DNA of 64,000 nucleotides from Paramecium pentaurelia (taxonomy: Eukaryota > Ciliophora > Oligohymenophorea > Peniculida > Parameciidae), in NCBI GenBank assembly GCA_905183005.1, contig CAJJDO010000021.1:710584-774583 (forward strand), written 5' to 3'. Shown piece after piece: positions 37,897 through 49,436 of the stretch; the first letter of the stretch is position 1, and each line of letters starts with the position of its first letter. The notes beneath the pieces are model-generated. The model made no database searches. It saw nothing but the letters and a program-made list of their open reading frames with translations, and was not told the DNA's origin. A program made the translations under genes and the position numbers.

Positions 37897-39540
37897 TCTA
37901 ATAGAATTATAAATCTGTGGGTTTTTACATAAATCTATTAAGTTTAATAAAAAATTATTATTAATTATAATTTATTAGAAATATATATTTTTGTTTTTTA
38001 TTTTGAGATTAATTAATTAAAGCAAGATAAAGAAATTCATTTATAACATAAAAAAATAGATTAATTTATTAAAGAACTCAAGACAGATAAATCGATCAAT
38101 ATTTTAAACGATAGTAAATTAAAAAACCAATTTTTATTATTATTTAAATTTAGCTGTGAGTGAGGCTTTAATTGAAAATTAAAGTGGATGTTAAAAATGA
38201 CATTTTCAAGATGATTCTTGCTCTTCCTTCTATTCTCATCAATCAATCATTAAATTTATCCTTAGATTGTAGATAATAATTAGCATGACATATACAGCCA
38301 TTCGGTTTAGCCTATAGTTTTTGGAGAAGGTCATGATTTTAAAACTAGAGTATCCGTATAAGCTGGTCAATACTACCAATATATATATATTTGTTTTAGC
38401 AAAGCAATTAATATTAGTATAATATCAGAATAAATAATATTGAAACTCTACAGATATTTTGTTTCTAAATTTATTTCGATGAGCTTCAATTTCCTAGATC
38501 TAACAATCTGCATCAAGTGTGTGAAAAAAATAAATAAATTTAAAACCCCATTTCAAAATTATTTCTTTGAGTCTATGTTTTTATTATCAGTATATTGATT
38601 ATTCTTCATTGAATTAAATTAATCTAATTTGTTCAAGGCATTCATTCATTTTATCCTTGCATCATTAAGTTAAACATAATTATATATTTTCTATCATCAA
38701 TATTATTTTAAAGTTGTGTAATTAGAAAAAATCATACATATAAAAAATACTAATCCTAATTTCATATGAAATAATTAACCTTTAATGTTGATTATTGGAC
38801 TTTTTTATAAATAATAACTTCATGATCATTTTACATCTGACACATTTTTACTTTTTCTATGAACACATTAAATAATTTAATAAGATAATTTTAAATTATT
38901 ATCCTGATTAAAATACTTTTTTTGATTTCTTATACTTTCAAAATTTTGACTTGTGGATTTGTTTAGCTGGATAAAAATAGAAATATATATAATCAAGAGT
39001 AAGATTAAAAAATTGCCTACATGCCTAAACCATGAACTCCCTTTTAAAAAGATTGTTTATCATTAACTCTTAAAAATAAAGATAGCTCAAAATAGTTGTG
39101 AACTTCTTATTTTAATTCGCTAGGTAATCTACTTCGATTTAATTTAATTTAGAAATTGTTAAATATATAGGAATAACAAAATTACCAAAATTAGAATCAT
39201 TATATTTTTTTTTTCAAAAGCTCATTAATCTTTGAGGATTTTTCTTTGTTAAATTGAAAAGAATTATATTATTGTATTTTAGTATTGAATATTTTTGCAT
39301 TAGTAATTTGATGTGGAATAAATATTTCTAGAACAATAATTTTCACACTATATTTTTATTTGAAAATTAATTAATACGAATTCGGAATATAATGGAAGTT
39401 TAGAGGATATACACACATATTATGTGGTTGAGTATCTGATCAACTCTGTTTGTAACTATTTTTCAATCTTAGAATTTCAAAATAAATTGGAATCAATGAA
39501 TTTAGGGAAATTTATCAATATAGATTCACAATTTGACTCA
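37897..39540. other. Spacer upstream of the membrane GTPase
   Basis: A minus-strand 66-codon frame (38246 to about 38040, MIDENRRKSKNHLENVIF...) ends in TGA and has no recognisable domain. It may be chance or a 5' remnant. The rest is AT-rich, with a moderately GC-richer patch near 38280-38380. No gene is called. Confidence 0.35.
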
Positions 39541-40607
39541 TCAAATATTATTCTTTTTCTTCTGTACTTATTTCATTTTCTGCTTCTTTTCATGCTATTA
39601 GTTATGATCATTAGTTTATTTGTGATTATTGATTTTTAGTTTTAAATCATTTATCAATTTTTAAACTTCTTTATTTTTTGGATTTATCATGAATACACTA
39701 TTGTAGCACTTTAATTCTTCCTAAAACTGTTTAATACAACCTAATGAATAACCTAATTAATCAATTTTATTATTTTACCTTTATTCATTAACAAAGTTTA
39801 GGTTATATCTTCATTTGGATTAAGAGACAGTGCTTGATTAAAACATTTAATCGCATTTTGATATTTTTTTAGCACTTGTAAGCAAAATGCTAAAGATTAT
39901 TCACAGATTACCTTTTTCCAAATAATATTCAATGTCAATTGGATTTATTTTAATTGCATTATTATAATATTCGATTGCTTCTTTAGGTCTATCCAATTCT
40001 CGTAGCAAATTAGCTATTATAATAATTAGAAATACCCATATTAAATTGAGCAAATTCATTTTTGGGGTTTAGATTGATGGCCTTTGAAAAATATAATATT
40101 GCTTCCTCCTATTTATTAAGATTAAGTAATGCGGCACCTAAATTATATATTTTTTAGAATACCTAATTTATTATATGCTTCATCATTTTTTGGATTTTTT
40201 TATATGGCTATTTTTGCTACCTATAAACCTTGTTCGAATTAGTTCAATTCTATTAATGCAGCACCTGATATTATAAAATTAATACTTTTATTAACATAGG
40301 CCTCATCATTTGAAGGACTTAATTTAATTACTTTATCAAATTAAATAATTGATTCTTCAAATTTTCTTTAACACAATAATGAAAGTCCTCTATTTATTAA
40401 CAATTTTTCAGAATTTAAGCTTGACTTTTTTGATTGTTCTTTCTATTTAAGATTCTTCTCTTAATCTTATAATTCCACTAATATCTATACTAAATTATTA
40501 CTTTATTAATTTTTTATTGAAATCTTTTCTTTCTTCCTCTTTTACAATTTAACTTTTTGAATCTTATTTCCGTTTTTATTTTATTACTTTTACTTGATTT
40601 TTTTCAT
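39541..40607 (-). CDS. Tetratricopeptide-repeat protein, six exons
   Basis: Exons 40607-40286, 40264-40163, 40137-40036, 40013-39912, 39889-39779 and 39752-39541 join to 317 codons with TGA at 39543-39541. The N-terminus is basic and Gln/Asn/Lys-rich (MKKIKQKQQNKNGNKIQK). About six TPR units follow: FEESIIQFDKVIKLSPSNDE, ...AIQKNPKNDEAY, AILYFSKAINLNPKNEF, PKEAIEYYNNAIKINP and AIKCFNQALSLNPNE. The tail is Lys-rich (HEKKQKMKQVQKKKN). Introns are 21, 25, 22, 22 and 26 nt, all phase 1, and the three middle exons are each exactly 102 nt, one TPR unit per exon. It is a close structural relative of the gene at 15600-17169. Expected role: protein-interaction scaffold, partner unknown. Confidence 0.85.
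40265..40285 (-). other. 21-nt stopless 3n intron of the second TPR gene
   Basis: GTATTAATTT...ATATCAG, 21 nt. In phase 1 it reads through without TGA. It is needed to join VNKS to AALIELNQFEQG in TPR register, but retention would not create a stop. Confidence 0.65.
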
Positions 40608-40699
40608 AGTTAAGAAAAATTAATTAATATATATAATTATATCTATTTTGCATTTATTTTTTTAACTATTTATACTCTGTAATATTTATTTTTCAATAT

Positions 40700-42560
40700 A
40701 CATTCTCACTTAAATTACTTTTGACAAGCTGTCCCATGTAATTAAATATATTCCATCCTCACTGATTCCGAAATTAATAGATTATTCTACTATAAACTAA
40801 TTATCATCTTTCTATCTTTTAATATGAACATAGAAGCCATGTTTATTAAAGAGAAGGTGTTTTTCTTATATATACTATTAAGAAAACAAGGAGTAAATAT
40901 CTTGACTTTTTAAAAAATCTTTTTCTGATTTCTTTATAATTTAATCATTTTATATCTAATAAATATACATTTATTATCTATTATTTGGTTAAAATGCAAA
41001 TAAATCATCATTTATAAAACTCAATCTTAATCCATACTATTCTACAACTATCCTTTTTTTCACAACCCATCTCTATCTGATTCTTAAGATTCAATCATTA
41101 GTATTGACTTATCTTCACTGCATGTAATTAATTTATTTTATTATTCATTTATATTTAATGCTAATATTCTATTTTTATGATCATTAATAGCTTACTAACA
41201 ATTCCATTAATATTATTTGTGCCAAAATTTAATTGTCAAATCATCACTACCTGAAATTATAAGATCGTCAGTTTTATTAATTAAAACACATCTAATAAAA
41301 TTAACATGACCTTCTAATTTTTATTTGCATTCCCATAAATTATTTTGATTAATTGACCATATGATTATTTAATTATGTGCACAGATTATCAATTAATTTA
41401 TAATCTTCATAAAATTTAAAGCAAATATAACATTTTTATTTGTATGTTCTGCTAAAATTTAAATTTGCTTTAATATTCCAGCTTTGAATTCAAATACCTT
41501 TATTGTTTACCTCATGAAGCAGCCAATAACTAATTGTCTTTATTAATAGCTATGGCATAACAAGATTCAGATTATTTAATTGAAGCATCTTTATTCAATT
41601 CATAAATTAACTTTTTTGATTCATTTTACTGTTGATTATTTTAAGTAATTTTGAAAATATTTCTATAGTATTCAAATTACCAAATTTTAGTTTGCTAAAA
41701 TTCTTTAAAACAGCATAGTTTATTAAAATAGTATTTAATTTTTTTTAGTTCATTTCTTTCCATTAATTATATATCTATTAAATAGATTGATACTGAATTT
41801 CAGAATTTTTAATTGCTTCTTGATATTCATTTAATAATCTTAAACAATCCCCTATTAATTATTTATTATTTTCACCTTTACACCATAAAGAATTATGGTT
41901 TTTTGGATTTTATTATATTGATTTATCTAAAATTACAATGGCCTATTCATACTTATCTTCTTAATATATAACCAATAATAATAAACTAAATTAATCCTTT
42001 AATTAATAACCTAAGTGAATGTAATACCTTTTTAATATAATTCTTCAGATATTTGAATACAATTATTATCATTTTAATAATAATTAAATGATGATAATAA
42101 TAATTATTGATATAAATTATTAAATGAATTAGTTAATTTTTTATTTTATTCTAAGATGATTGTGGTAATTGATTGTTTATATTCATTAAATTTGATTGTA
42201 GAATTCAAGAAATCATTTATTGATTAAGAATTCAAAAGTATTAATTTTTGTTAATATAATTAATATTTCTATCTGATTCCTATTTTCAATTAAGAAAATG
42301 ATTGATTTACACTTTCTTCTTATTAGTTAAGATCATCAATTAAATTATCACATTCTTTATTTTTATTTTCAATGAATTCAATCAAACTATTGATTTTTTC
42401 AACATCATCAAAATGATCATGATGTATTCTTCCTTTTTTTTAACATTTAAAACAATTTAATCTGAATTCTTTACAAAATTCATTGTAACAAACTATGTCT
42501 ATCTCATCTTAATAATCATCCTTATACTAATTTTCATGAGTAAAAATTGAAAAAAACAAA
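40700..42560 (-). pseudogene. Relic of a zinc-binding/TPR/WD40 gene
   Basis: The N-terminal part near 42530-42400 has a Cys/His-rich region (YNEFCKEFRLNCFKCQKK, ...IHHDHFDDV) and then coiled coil. TPR-like text follows (AIVILDKSIQQNPKNHNSLW, about 41950-41890). The C-terminal WD40 part resembles the gene at 24113-25593: TIKVFEFKAGILKQI, LIISGSDDLTIKFWHK and LITWDSLSKVIQ. At least two one-base frame changes break the WD40 part, between AIAINKD and LVIGCF near 41545, and between QESDR and WVVKKR near 41068. No TGA separates its last frame from the start of the downstream TPR gene. Call: pseudogene; errors in the assembly are the alternative. Confidence 0.6.
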
Positions 42561-43948
42561 TTCTAACATTTTAACGAATTCTTCTGATAACTCTATCACT
42601 TAAACAGTGGAATAGAATATTAAAATGACCGTTCTAAATAAAAACTTATTATTGCTCATTAAAATCTTTACTTAAATAAAAACAAAAATTTTTTCAGTTT
42701 CTTTAATAATTTCAAGACAATATATTTAACAGAAAATACTTATTTTTACCTTTATTCATAAAAAATCGAGAATTTTATATGAATATCAGATTTATTAAAT
42801 AAAATAATTTTTGAACTAGTTTTAGTACTCATTATCATTATAATAATAATGCTAAATTTCATAAAGAGATAAATTGCATTGTAAATGGGGATAATTATAG
42901 TTTGATTTTTTGAACTTCAGTGTATATTAATGTGGATTAAGTGAAACAGACTCAAATAACAATAATTACCAATGATAATTTGACGATATTGCACAACTTC
43001 TTAATTTTGAAAAAAATTATGTGTTATGCAGACAGGCAGAAGGTTTAATATAATAAAAGAAACCCAAAAGGTTTAGAGAATGTCATGAGTGTCATCAGTC
43101 AATGGAATATTTAGGCAATCACTACCAATGAACCACAATATGCCTAGCCTATAACTTTCCTGATGATCACTGAAATATTATTCGCCTAAAAAAATAAATG
43201 AGTGAGTTAAATATTCCCTTAATCTCTTATCAGTTAATAATTCATAAAAGAAAAATGATATTTAAATTTCAAAATCATGCTCTATCTCAAAAAATTGAAT
43301 TGACATCATACTCCTTTGACCTTTTAGGTCATTTATAACACTAATGTATCACTAGATTTAATTCCCTCTCTGCCTTTCTTCATGTAATAATTTCATTTCC
43401 CCCAAATTTAATCAAGGCAGTGCCCTACCAAGATCGATTTTATCCTGAGTTTATTAGATTTTAGACTTGGTAAAAATGCCTTCTAGAATGAAAGGTTTCG
43501 TATTCCAGTGGATCATCATTGACTCTTTTGCATGGTGTAATAGTCTCTTTCTTATAATGTTAATTTGAGTCTTTTTAATTCAAATTATCAATTATTTAAA
43601 TTTTCTATATAATCTAATAATATTGATTATATCTTAAAAAATAAAAAATTATGTCAACAATAAGGTAATGTAATCTCATGAGAAATTTTTACAATAATTA
43701 TGTGATTATCTTTAATTTTTGTTCATATAATTATGACAATTCTAGTAATAGGCCACTCTTAATTTGACAATATATTGAATAATCGTAGATATATTACTAG
43801 ATTAATTAAATAATAAAATACTTATATATTAATATATAAAATTAAATTAATGGAAATAAGTGCTTTCAGATACACTTTTGGAAATAAAAACCCACTTAGG
43901 CTTCTTAGCTGCAATAAAGGGCCTCAAAGGTTAACAGAGAAGCCCAGG
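42561..43948. other. Left subtelomeric spacer
   Basis: No gene recognised in 1.4 kb before the telomeric repeat. The stretch of about 43020-43560 is less AT-rich than its flanks but shows no convincing frame or hairpin set. Confidence 0.45.
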
Positions 43949-44009
43949 GTTTGGGTTTGGGTTTGGGTTTGGGGTTGGGTTTGGGTTTGGGGTTGGGGTT
44001 GGGTTTGGG
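43949..44009 (+). repeat. Telomeric repeats, G-rich strand (end of left chromosome)
   Basis: An uninterrupted mixture of GGGTTT and GGGGTT units, running G-rich 5'->3' on the plus strand into a gap. This irregular G3T3/G4T2 mix is the known Paramecium telomere. The orientation means the sequence to its left is a chromosome whose right end is here. Confidence 0.95.
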
Positions 44010-44474
44010 NNNNNNNNNNNNNNNNNNNNNNNNNNNNNNNNNNNNNNNNNNNNNNNNNNNNNNNNNNNNNNNNNNNNNNNNNNNNNNNNNNNNNNNNNNN
44101 NNNNNNNNNNNNNNNNNNNNNNNNNNNNNNNNNNNNNNNNNNNNNNNNNNNNNNNNNNNNNNNNNNNNNNNNNNNNNNNNNNNNNNNNNNNNNNNNNNNN
44201 NNNNNNNNNNNNNNNNNNNNNNNNNNNNNNNNNNNNNNNNNNNNNNNNNNNNNNNNNNNNNNNNNNNNNNNNNNNNNNNNNNNNNNNNNNNNNNNNNNNN
44301 NNNNNNNNNNNNNNNNNNNNNNNNNNNNNNNNNNNNNNNNNNNNNNNNNNNNNNNNNNNNNNNNNNNNNNNNNNNNNNNNNNNNNNNNNNNNNNNNNNNN
44401 NNNNNNNNNNNNNNNNNNNNNNNNNNNNNNNNNNNNNNNNNNNNNNNNNNNNNNNNNNNNNNNNNNNNNNNNNN
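44010..44474. other. Assembly gap, 465 N, between two telomeres
   Basis: Unknown bases between oppositely oriented telomeric repeats. Any frame reported across it is meaningless. Confidence 0.99.
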
Positions 44475-44501
44475 CCCAAACCCAAACCCAACCCAGACCC
44501 T
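44475..44501 (-). repeat. Telomeric repeats, C-rich strand (start of right chromosome)
   Basis: CCCAAACCCAAACCCAACCC plus one variant unit (AGACCC), then unique sequence. The C-rich strand first means a chromosome begins here and runs rightwards. Confidence 0.9.
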
Positions 44502-44991
44502 TAAATGCTTATCCAAATTAATGTCTTAAAAAAAATGATGTTTTATATAACTATGCGAAATTTCTCTAGATTAATTAAATACAAAAGAATTAATATAGTT
44601 CAAATTATTTTTAAAATTAATGATGCTATTTTAAGTTATTATCAATATTTCTTAATTGAAATTGAAATTATTTAAGTATGTTTTTTTGTATAACATCAAC
44701 TAATGAAGCCTAAATTGAATTTTAATTATGTAAATTGAAATTTGAATAAAGATTTTATCCATTTCTAAAATTATATATTGATTCTAATAAAAGGAGCTTT
44801 GTTTCTGATACTCATAATAATTTTTAGATTCAATTATATTCTTAAATTAAAAATTTTGATAATGAATATTTAATTAATTGATTTACAATATGATAATCTT
44901 TTATTAAAAAATCCATAATCATCTTGATTTAGAATAAGTAATTATCGTTTAATTATATTGGTTCTTAAAAAAAAGTAATTAATTTAGAAGC
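44502..44991. other. Right subtelomeric spacer
   Basis: AT-rich, about 490 bp between the telomere and the end of the first relic. Nothing recognised. Confidence 0.45.
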
Positions 44992-47900
44992 TCATTATAA
45001 AATTCTATTTTTCATAATTTCACAACCATTATTTGGATTTACTATCTGATGTTGGAGTGAACTTATAAATGAAGATCTATGCTTTTTTGTCAGTTGTTTT
45101 ATTAAATAATAATGAATAAACATATTTATTTAAATAAAAATAATTTCTTAAAAAATTCTATCATTTTTTGAGTCGACCTTATAAATTTTTTATTATTCGC
45201 TAGTGTCTATTACAATAAATTATTAATGAGGTTTAATTTGGTTATTCATTTCTTGTATTTTTTATTTTTCTTTTTTCCTTTTATATTTTTATAATGCCTT
45301 ATTAATACATTCTATTAAATCAATGATCAAATTTGAGATCAACATTAATGTAAAAAGTGCAATATGAATCCATCCAAAATATAATAATTAATTATAACTG
45401 AGTTGAAAACTATAAATTAAAAATGAACCTGAAATAATAGTAAAGAAAAACTCTTTAGATATTAATTTGGCTTCTTCAAATTTAGATTGTAAAGGTCTAA
45501 ATTTTATTAAATACAGTAAATAGAAAAATGAAGACAGAGAAAGTAATATTGATTATATCTCTGGATAGTTTAATGCTTCAACAATCATAAAAATGTAAAA
45601 CATTATTCTGTAAATCTAAAATGATTTTTAATTAAAAGCCCAAAATTAAGGTTATGAATCTTGATAAAAATATTTCCATTTTTATTTATCTTTTATCTTA
45701 GTTTATGTAATTTACATTAATTATAAACTGATATATAAAATAAAAGTTAATCCAAATATTGCATTAATACTATTAAAAGACATGAAAATTGAATTAAAGC
45801 TATAATTTGGAAATTATAACAAAGCACTAAAAAAGAATTAATGAAGTATAGCAAAATAGACTTTAGGTAATCCAAAAGAGAAATATTCTTTTATAAATTT
45901 ACTACAAAAGTTTTGTATTTTTTATTGAAAAAATAGAGCAAATCGAAGGTAAGTATTATTAATTTTGTATTTTTGAAATAATATTTTTTGAATTTATAAT
46001 GATTTTTAAGAAACCAATAGTTTACAAATGATATATGCTATTAATGAACCAAAAATTGATAAATAACAACCTTTAGCATTTAACAAGTAAAATTAATTTA
46101 ATGGATTTAATTGAATTTAATTTGATGTAGTATTTGAATTTTCAAAAGGTAGAGTACCTCCATTTAAATATTTTAATAATTCATCTATCTTCAAATGATC
46201 CAAAATAGGCTTTAATGATATATACAAATTAATATTATTAATAAATAAAAATTTTTGCAACATGTTTTTGAGCATATGATTTCGAATTTTACAAAAATTA
46301 TTATATGATTAAATTGTACTTTAGAATAAGTATTTAAAAATTAGATTAAATGAGACGGGAAATTATATTACATATATTTAATATAGGATAAAGACTATAG
46401 TAGATCTATTAAATTAAAGAACATGATTGCATTCCAGTTAGGAATGCTAATCCAGATATACTAATCATTGAATACATTATTGCATCGTTAAGGATGACAA
46501 TTTATTCCAATCTTTATTAGTTTTATTGTGAAATAATAAATGGACTACCAAGATTCATTTACATCTAATATCTTATTAAATCTAAATCATATTCATTTTT
46601 GATAATTGATTTAGCAAAATTTATTTTTAGAAAAGCATCTTCAATAGGGCTTATAAACTCAACAAAAATCTTATAAATTGGATAATCAAATTCAATTGAT
46701 AGACTTGTTATAATTACTATATTGATATTAACATTAGTTTATGGTAGAAAAGATATTATTACAATTTCTTCAAAATTTAAATCAGTTAGTATTTTAACTC
46801 TTTATGTGAAACTTAATTCAATAACTTAAGTTTGATTTTATTTATTGGAGAGAACATTTAATTTGAAATCTGGAGATTGAATAAATGAACAAATACTAAG
46901 AGAGTTTACTTAATTTTTGCAATAATAGAAATCTTCTTATAGACAAAGAGATGAACATCCATCTCCTCCAATTTAATTTCCATCATCACATTATTCATAT
47001 TATTCATTAAGAATTCCATTTCCACATTAATTAATACATTAGTAATTTATTAAAAGTTAATTTTCATTGCATCTAATATCTTAAAGTATTAATATTTACT
47101 CTAAAGTATCATCATTATATTAATCTCCAAAATTGTTAATATAATAACAAGTACGTGTTTATTTATTTAATACATAATTAGAATCTTTACAGGATGTACA
47201 AAATTTACTATTATTTTCACATGTTAAACATAAATTAGAACATGGGATACATAATTAATTAACATAATAGAATTCATCAAAACACTTAATACAATTAATA
47301 GAATCAATACAATATTGACAATTCTATATACATTCAATACATTTTCCTTAATTATCTATTGTATAATTATCAACACATGATATACAAGTATGAATATCCG
47401 AACATTATAAACATGGAATTTAACATTTAAAACATTAAGTATTATATAAATAATATTGATCTATACATTCAGTACATTCATAATAGGAATTACATTTATA
47501 ACAGTTTTAATTACTGGATTTGCAATTTAAATCAATATTATTATATTCCTCTATTTATATACATTATCCTTCAATAAGTTAAAAATTATCTTAACAAGAT
47601 GTACAAAAATCTTAATTAAATATACAAGTTTAACAAGGTATTTAACATTATAAACAATTCTTGTATTTATCTGTATAATAACCTGGTTTACATTAACAAT
47701 CATTCTAGAATAAAATATGATTAGAATTAGAACATGATAAAAATTTATCAGATTATTCAAAACATGTAATGTAAGACATTATGATAAACATGGTCTACAA
47801 TCAGTATCTACTAAGAAATAACCTTATTTGCATAACATTTATTATCTTCAAGATAGTATATACTGTTATCAATACAAGATATACAAGTACTTATACTTGT

Positions 47901-49436
47901 TGAACAATCAAGACAAGGATACTCACAAGGTTAACAAGATAAAAGATCAATTCCTGATGATCCAAATCCAAATTTACATATACATTTATTATTAATTAAA
48001 TCATGATTTATATCTAAACATTCAAGGCAATGATCATTTGTAAATTCACATTTTGTACAAGGATATTAACATTGCTAACATAAATTATTAATTTCAAAAT
48101 CCATCATTACATATACAATTATTATTGATTAAGTTGTAATTTAAATCCACACATGTTAAACAACGATCTTAATTAATTTCACATGTTTAACATGGAACAA
48201 CACATTAAGAACAATTAACTCCAACTTCATAATATCCTGATTTACAAACACATCTTTAAGATGAATCAATTACTTAATTAGAATCTATACAGCTTAAACA
48301 TCCATTAAGATCACATAAAAAACAAGGCTATGTACATTGTTAACAAGTATTAAGAGTATCAGAATAGAAAGTGTCCTTACAAATACATTAAAAGGTATCA
48401 TTAATTTCATGATTAGAATCTATGCAACTATCACAATGAGTATCATTTACTGAACAATTTGAACAAGGAGGTTAACAAGGTATACAATTATAATCATTAT
48501 CATTCAAATATTCAGAAAGGCATATACATTCTCCATTAGATATTTAATGTAATGGATCTTTACATTAAGTACAATGACTTGAATTCCCTAAACATTATAA
48601 ACAAGGACTAAGACATACTATACAATTTACTGCAATCATTGTATAGCCAGAATTACATTAACATTAGTATGATGTGTCAACGCTTTAATTAATATCAATA
48701 CATGTTAAACAATGATTTCCTGTTCCTGAACACGTATCGCATGGCTATGTACAAGATTGACAATCAGTAGGATTATCAGTTACTACTATATATTTTGAGT
48801 AGGACAAACACATGTATTTGGAGTAGTGGTACTCATTTCAAATGTAGTTGCACACTCTAAACAATGGTTACCATTTGTTTAACATTTAAGACAAGGATGA
48901 ATACAAGGTTGACAATTTATTGATGCATCCATAAAGTATCCATCAGAACATCCACCACTAGTGCATTCATTATTGATTGGTGTTAAATTTGAATCAACAC
49001 ATAATGTACATTTTGTGGGAAGATCCACACAATTGTAACATGGAGAAGAACATTATAAACAAGAATTTCCAGAAATGTAGTAATTTTATATACATGATGT
49101 GCATAGAGTTTCTGAAGTACAATTTTAGCAAGGAGCAACGCAACTTTAACACATAAAAGAGGTGTTCATAAAATAATTTGGTTAACAAACACATGACAAT
49201 CCTGATTAATTAGTTGGATCATTACATGATGTACATACTGATAATGAGGTACAGTTAATGCATGGTAATTAACATGGTTAACAAGTAGTATTTTCATAAT
49301 ATCCATCATCGCAAACACATTAGTTAGTTTATAGATTTCGATTTAATCCAAGTATACATGAACCACAATTAGTTGCAGATAATTTACAAGTTGCACATGG
49401 GCTTGTACAATTTTAACATGTTAATGGTATTTCATT
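44992..49436 (-). pseudogene. Truncated, frameshifted copy of the giant cysteine-rich membrane protein gene
   Basis: The minus strand has the same layout as the gene at 4757-10234: cysteine-rich furin-like repeats (about 49430-47100), a DUF4215-like motif near 46960-46990, then hydrophobic segments to a TGA at 44994-44992. It lacks the first 230 or so residues, including the signal peptide. Compared with the intact gene it has a one-base loss near 47842, a two-base loss near 48097, and a frame change near 48790 (between CVCPTQNI and TDNPTDCQSC). About 47825-48755 is nearly identical to 7945-8880, whereas both flanks are clearly more divergent. Position next to a telomere fits a subtelomeric dead copy. 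Confidence 0.75.

Noticed and set aside
38061..38246. Minus-strand 61-66 codon frame MIDENRRKSKNHLEN...
   Set aside because: No domain, no clear splice link to the GTPase gene downstream, and of a length expected by chance when TGA is the only stop. Mentioned in the spacer entry only.
38280..38400. Possible tRNA in a slightly GC-richer patch
   Set aside because: No acceptor stem pairing or GTTC-type T loop could be found.
39424..39639. Plus-strand frame MVEYLINSVCNYFSIL...
   Set aside because: It overlaps, on the opposite strand, the last exon of the TPR gene that ends at 39541.
43850..44529. Several open frames reading WVWVWGW, GLGLGL or PNPNPK on both strands
   Set aside because: They are translations of telomeric repeat plus 465 N and carry no coding meaning.
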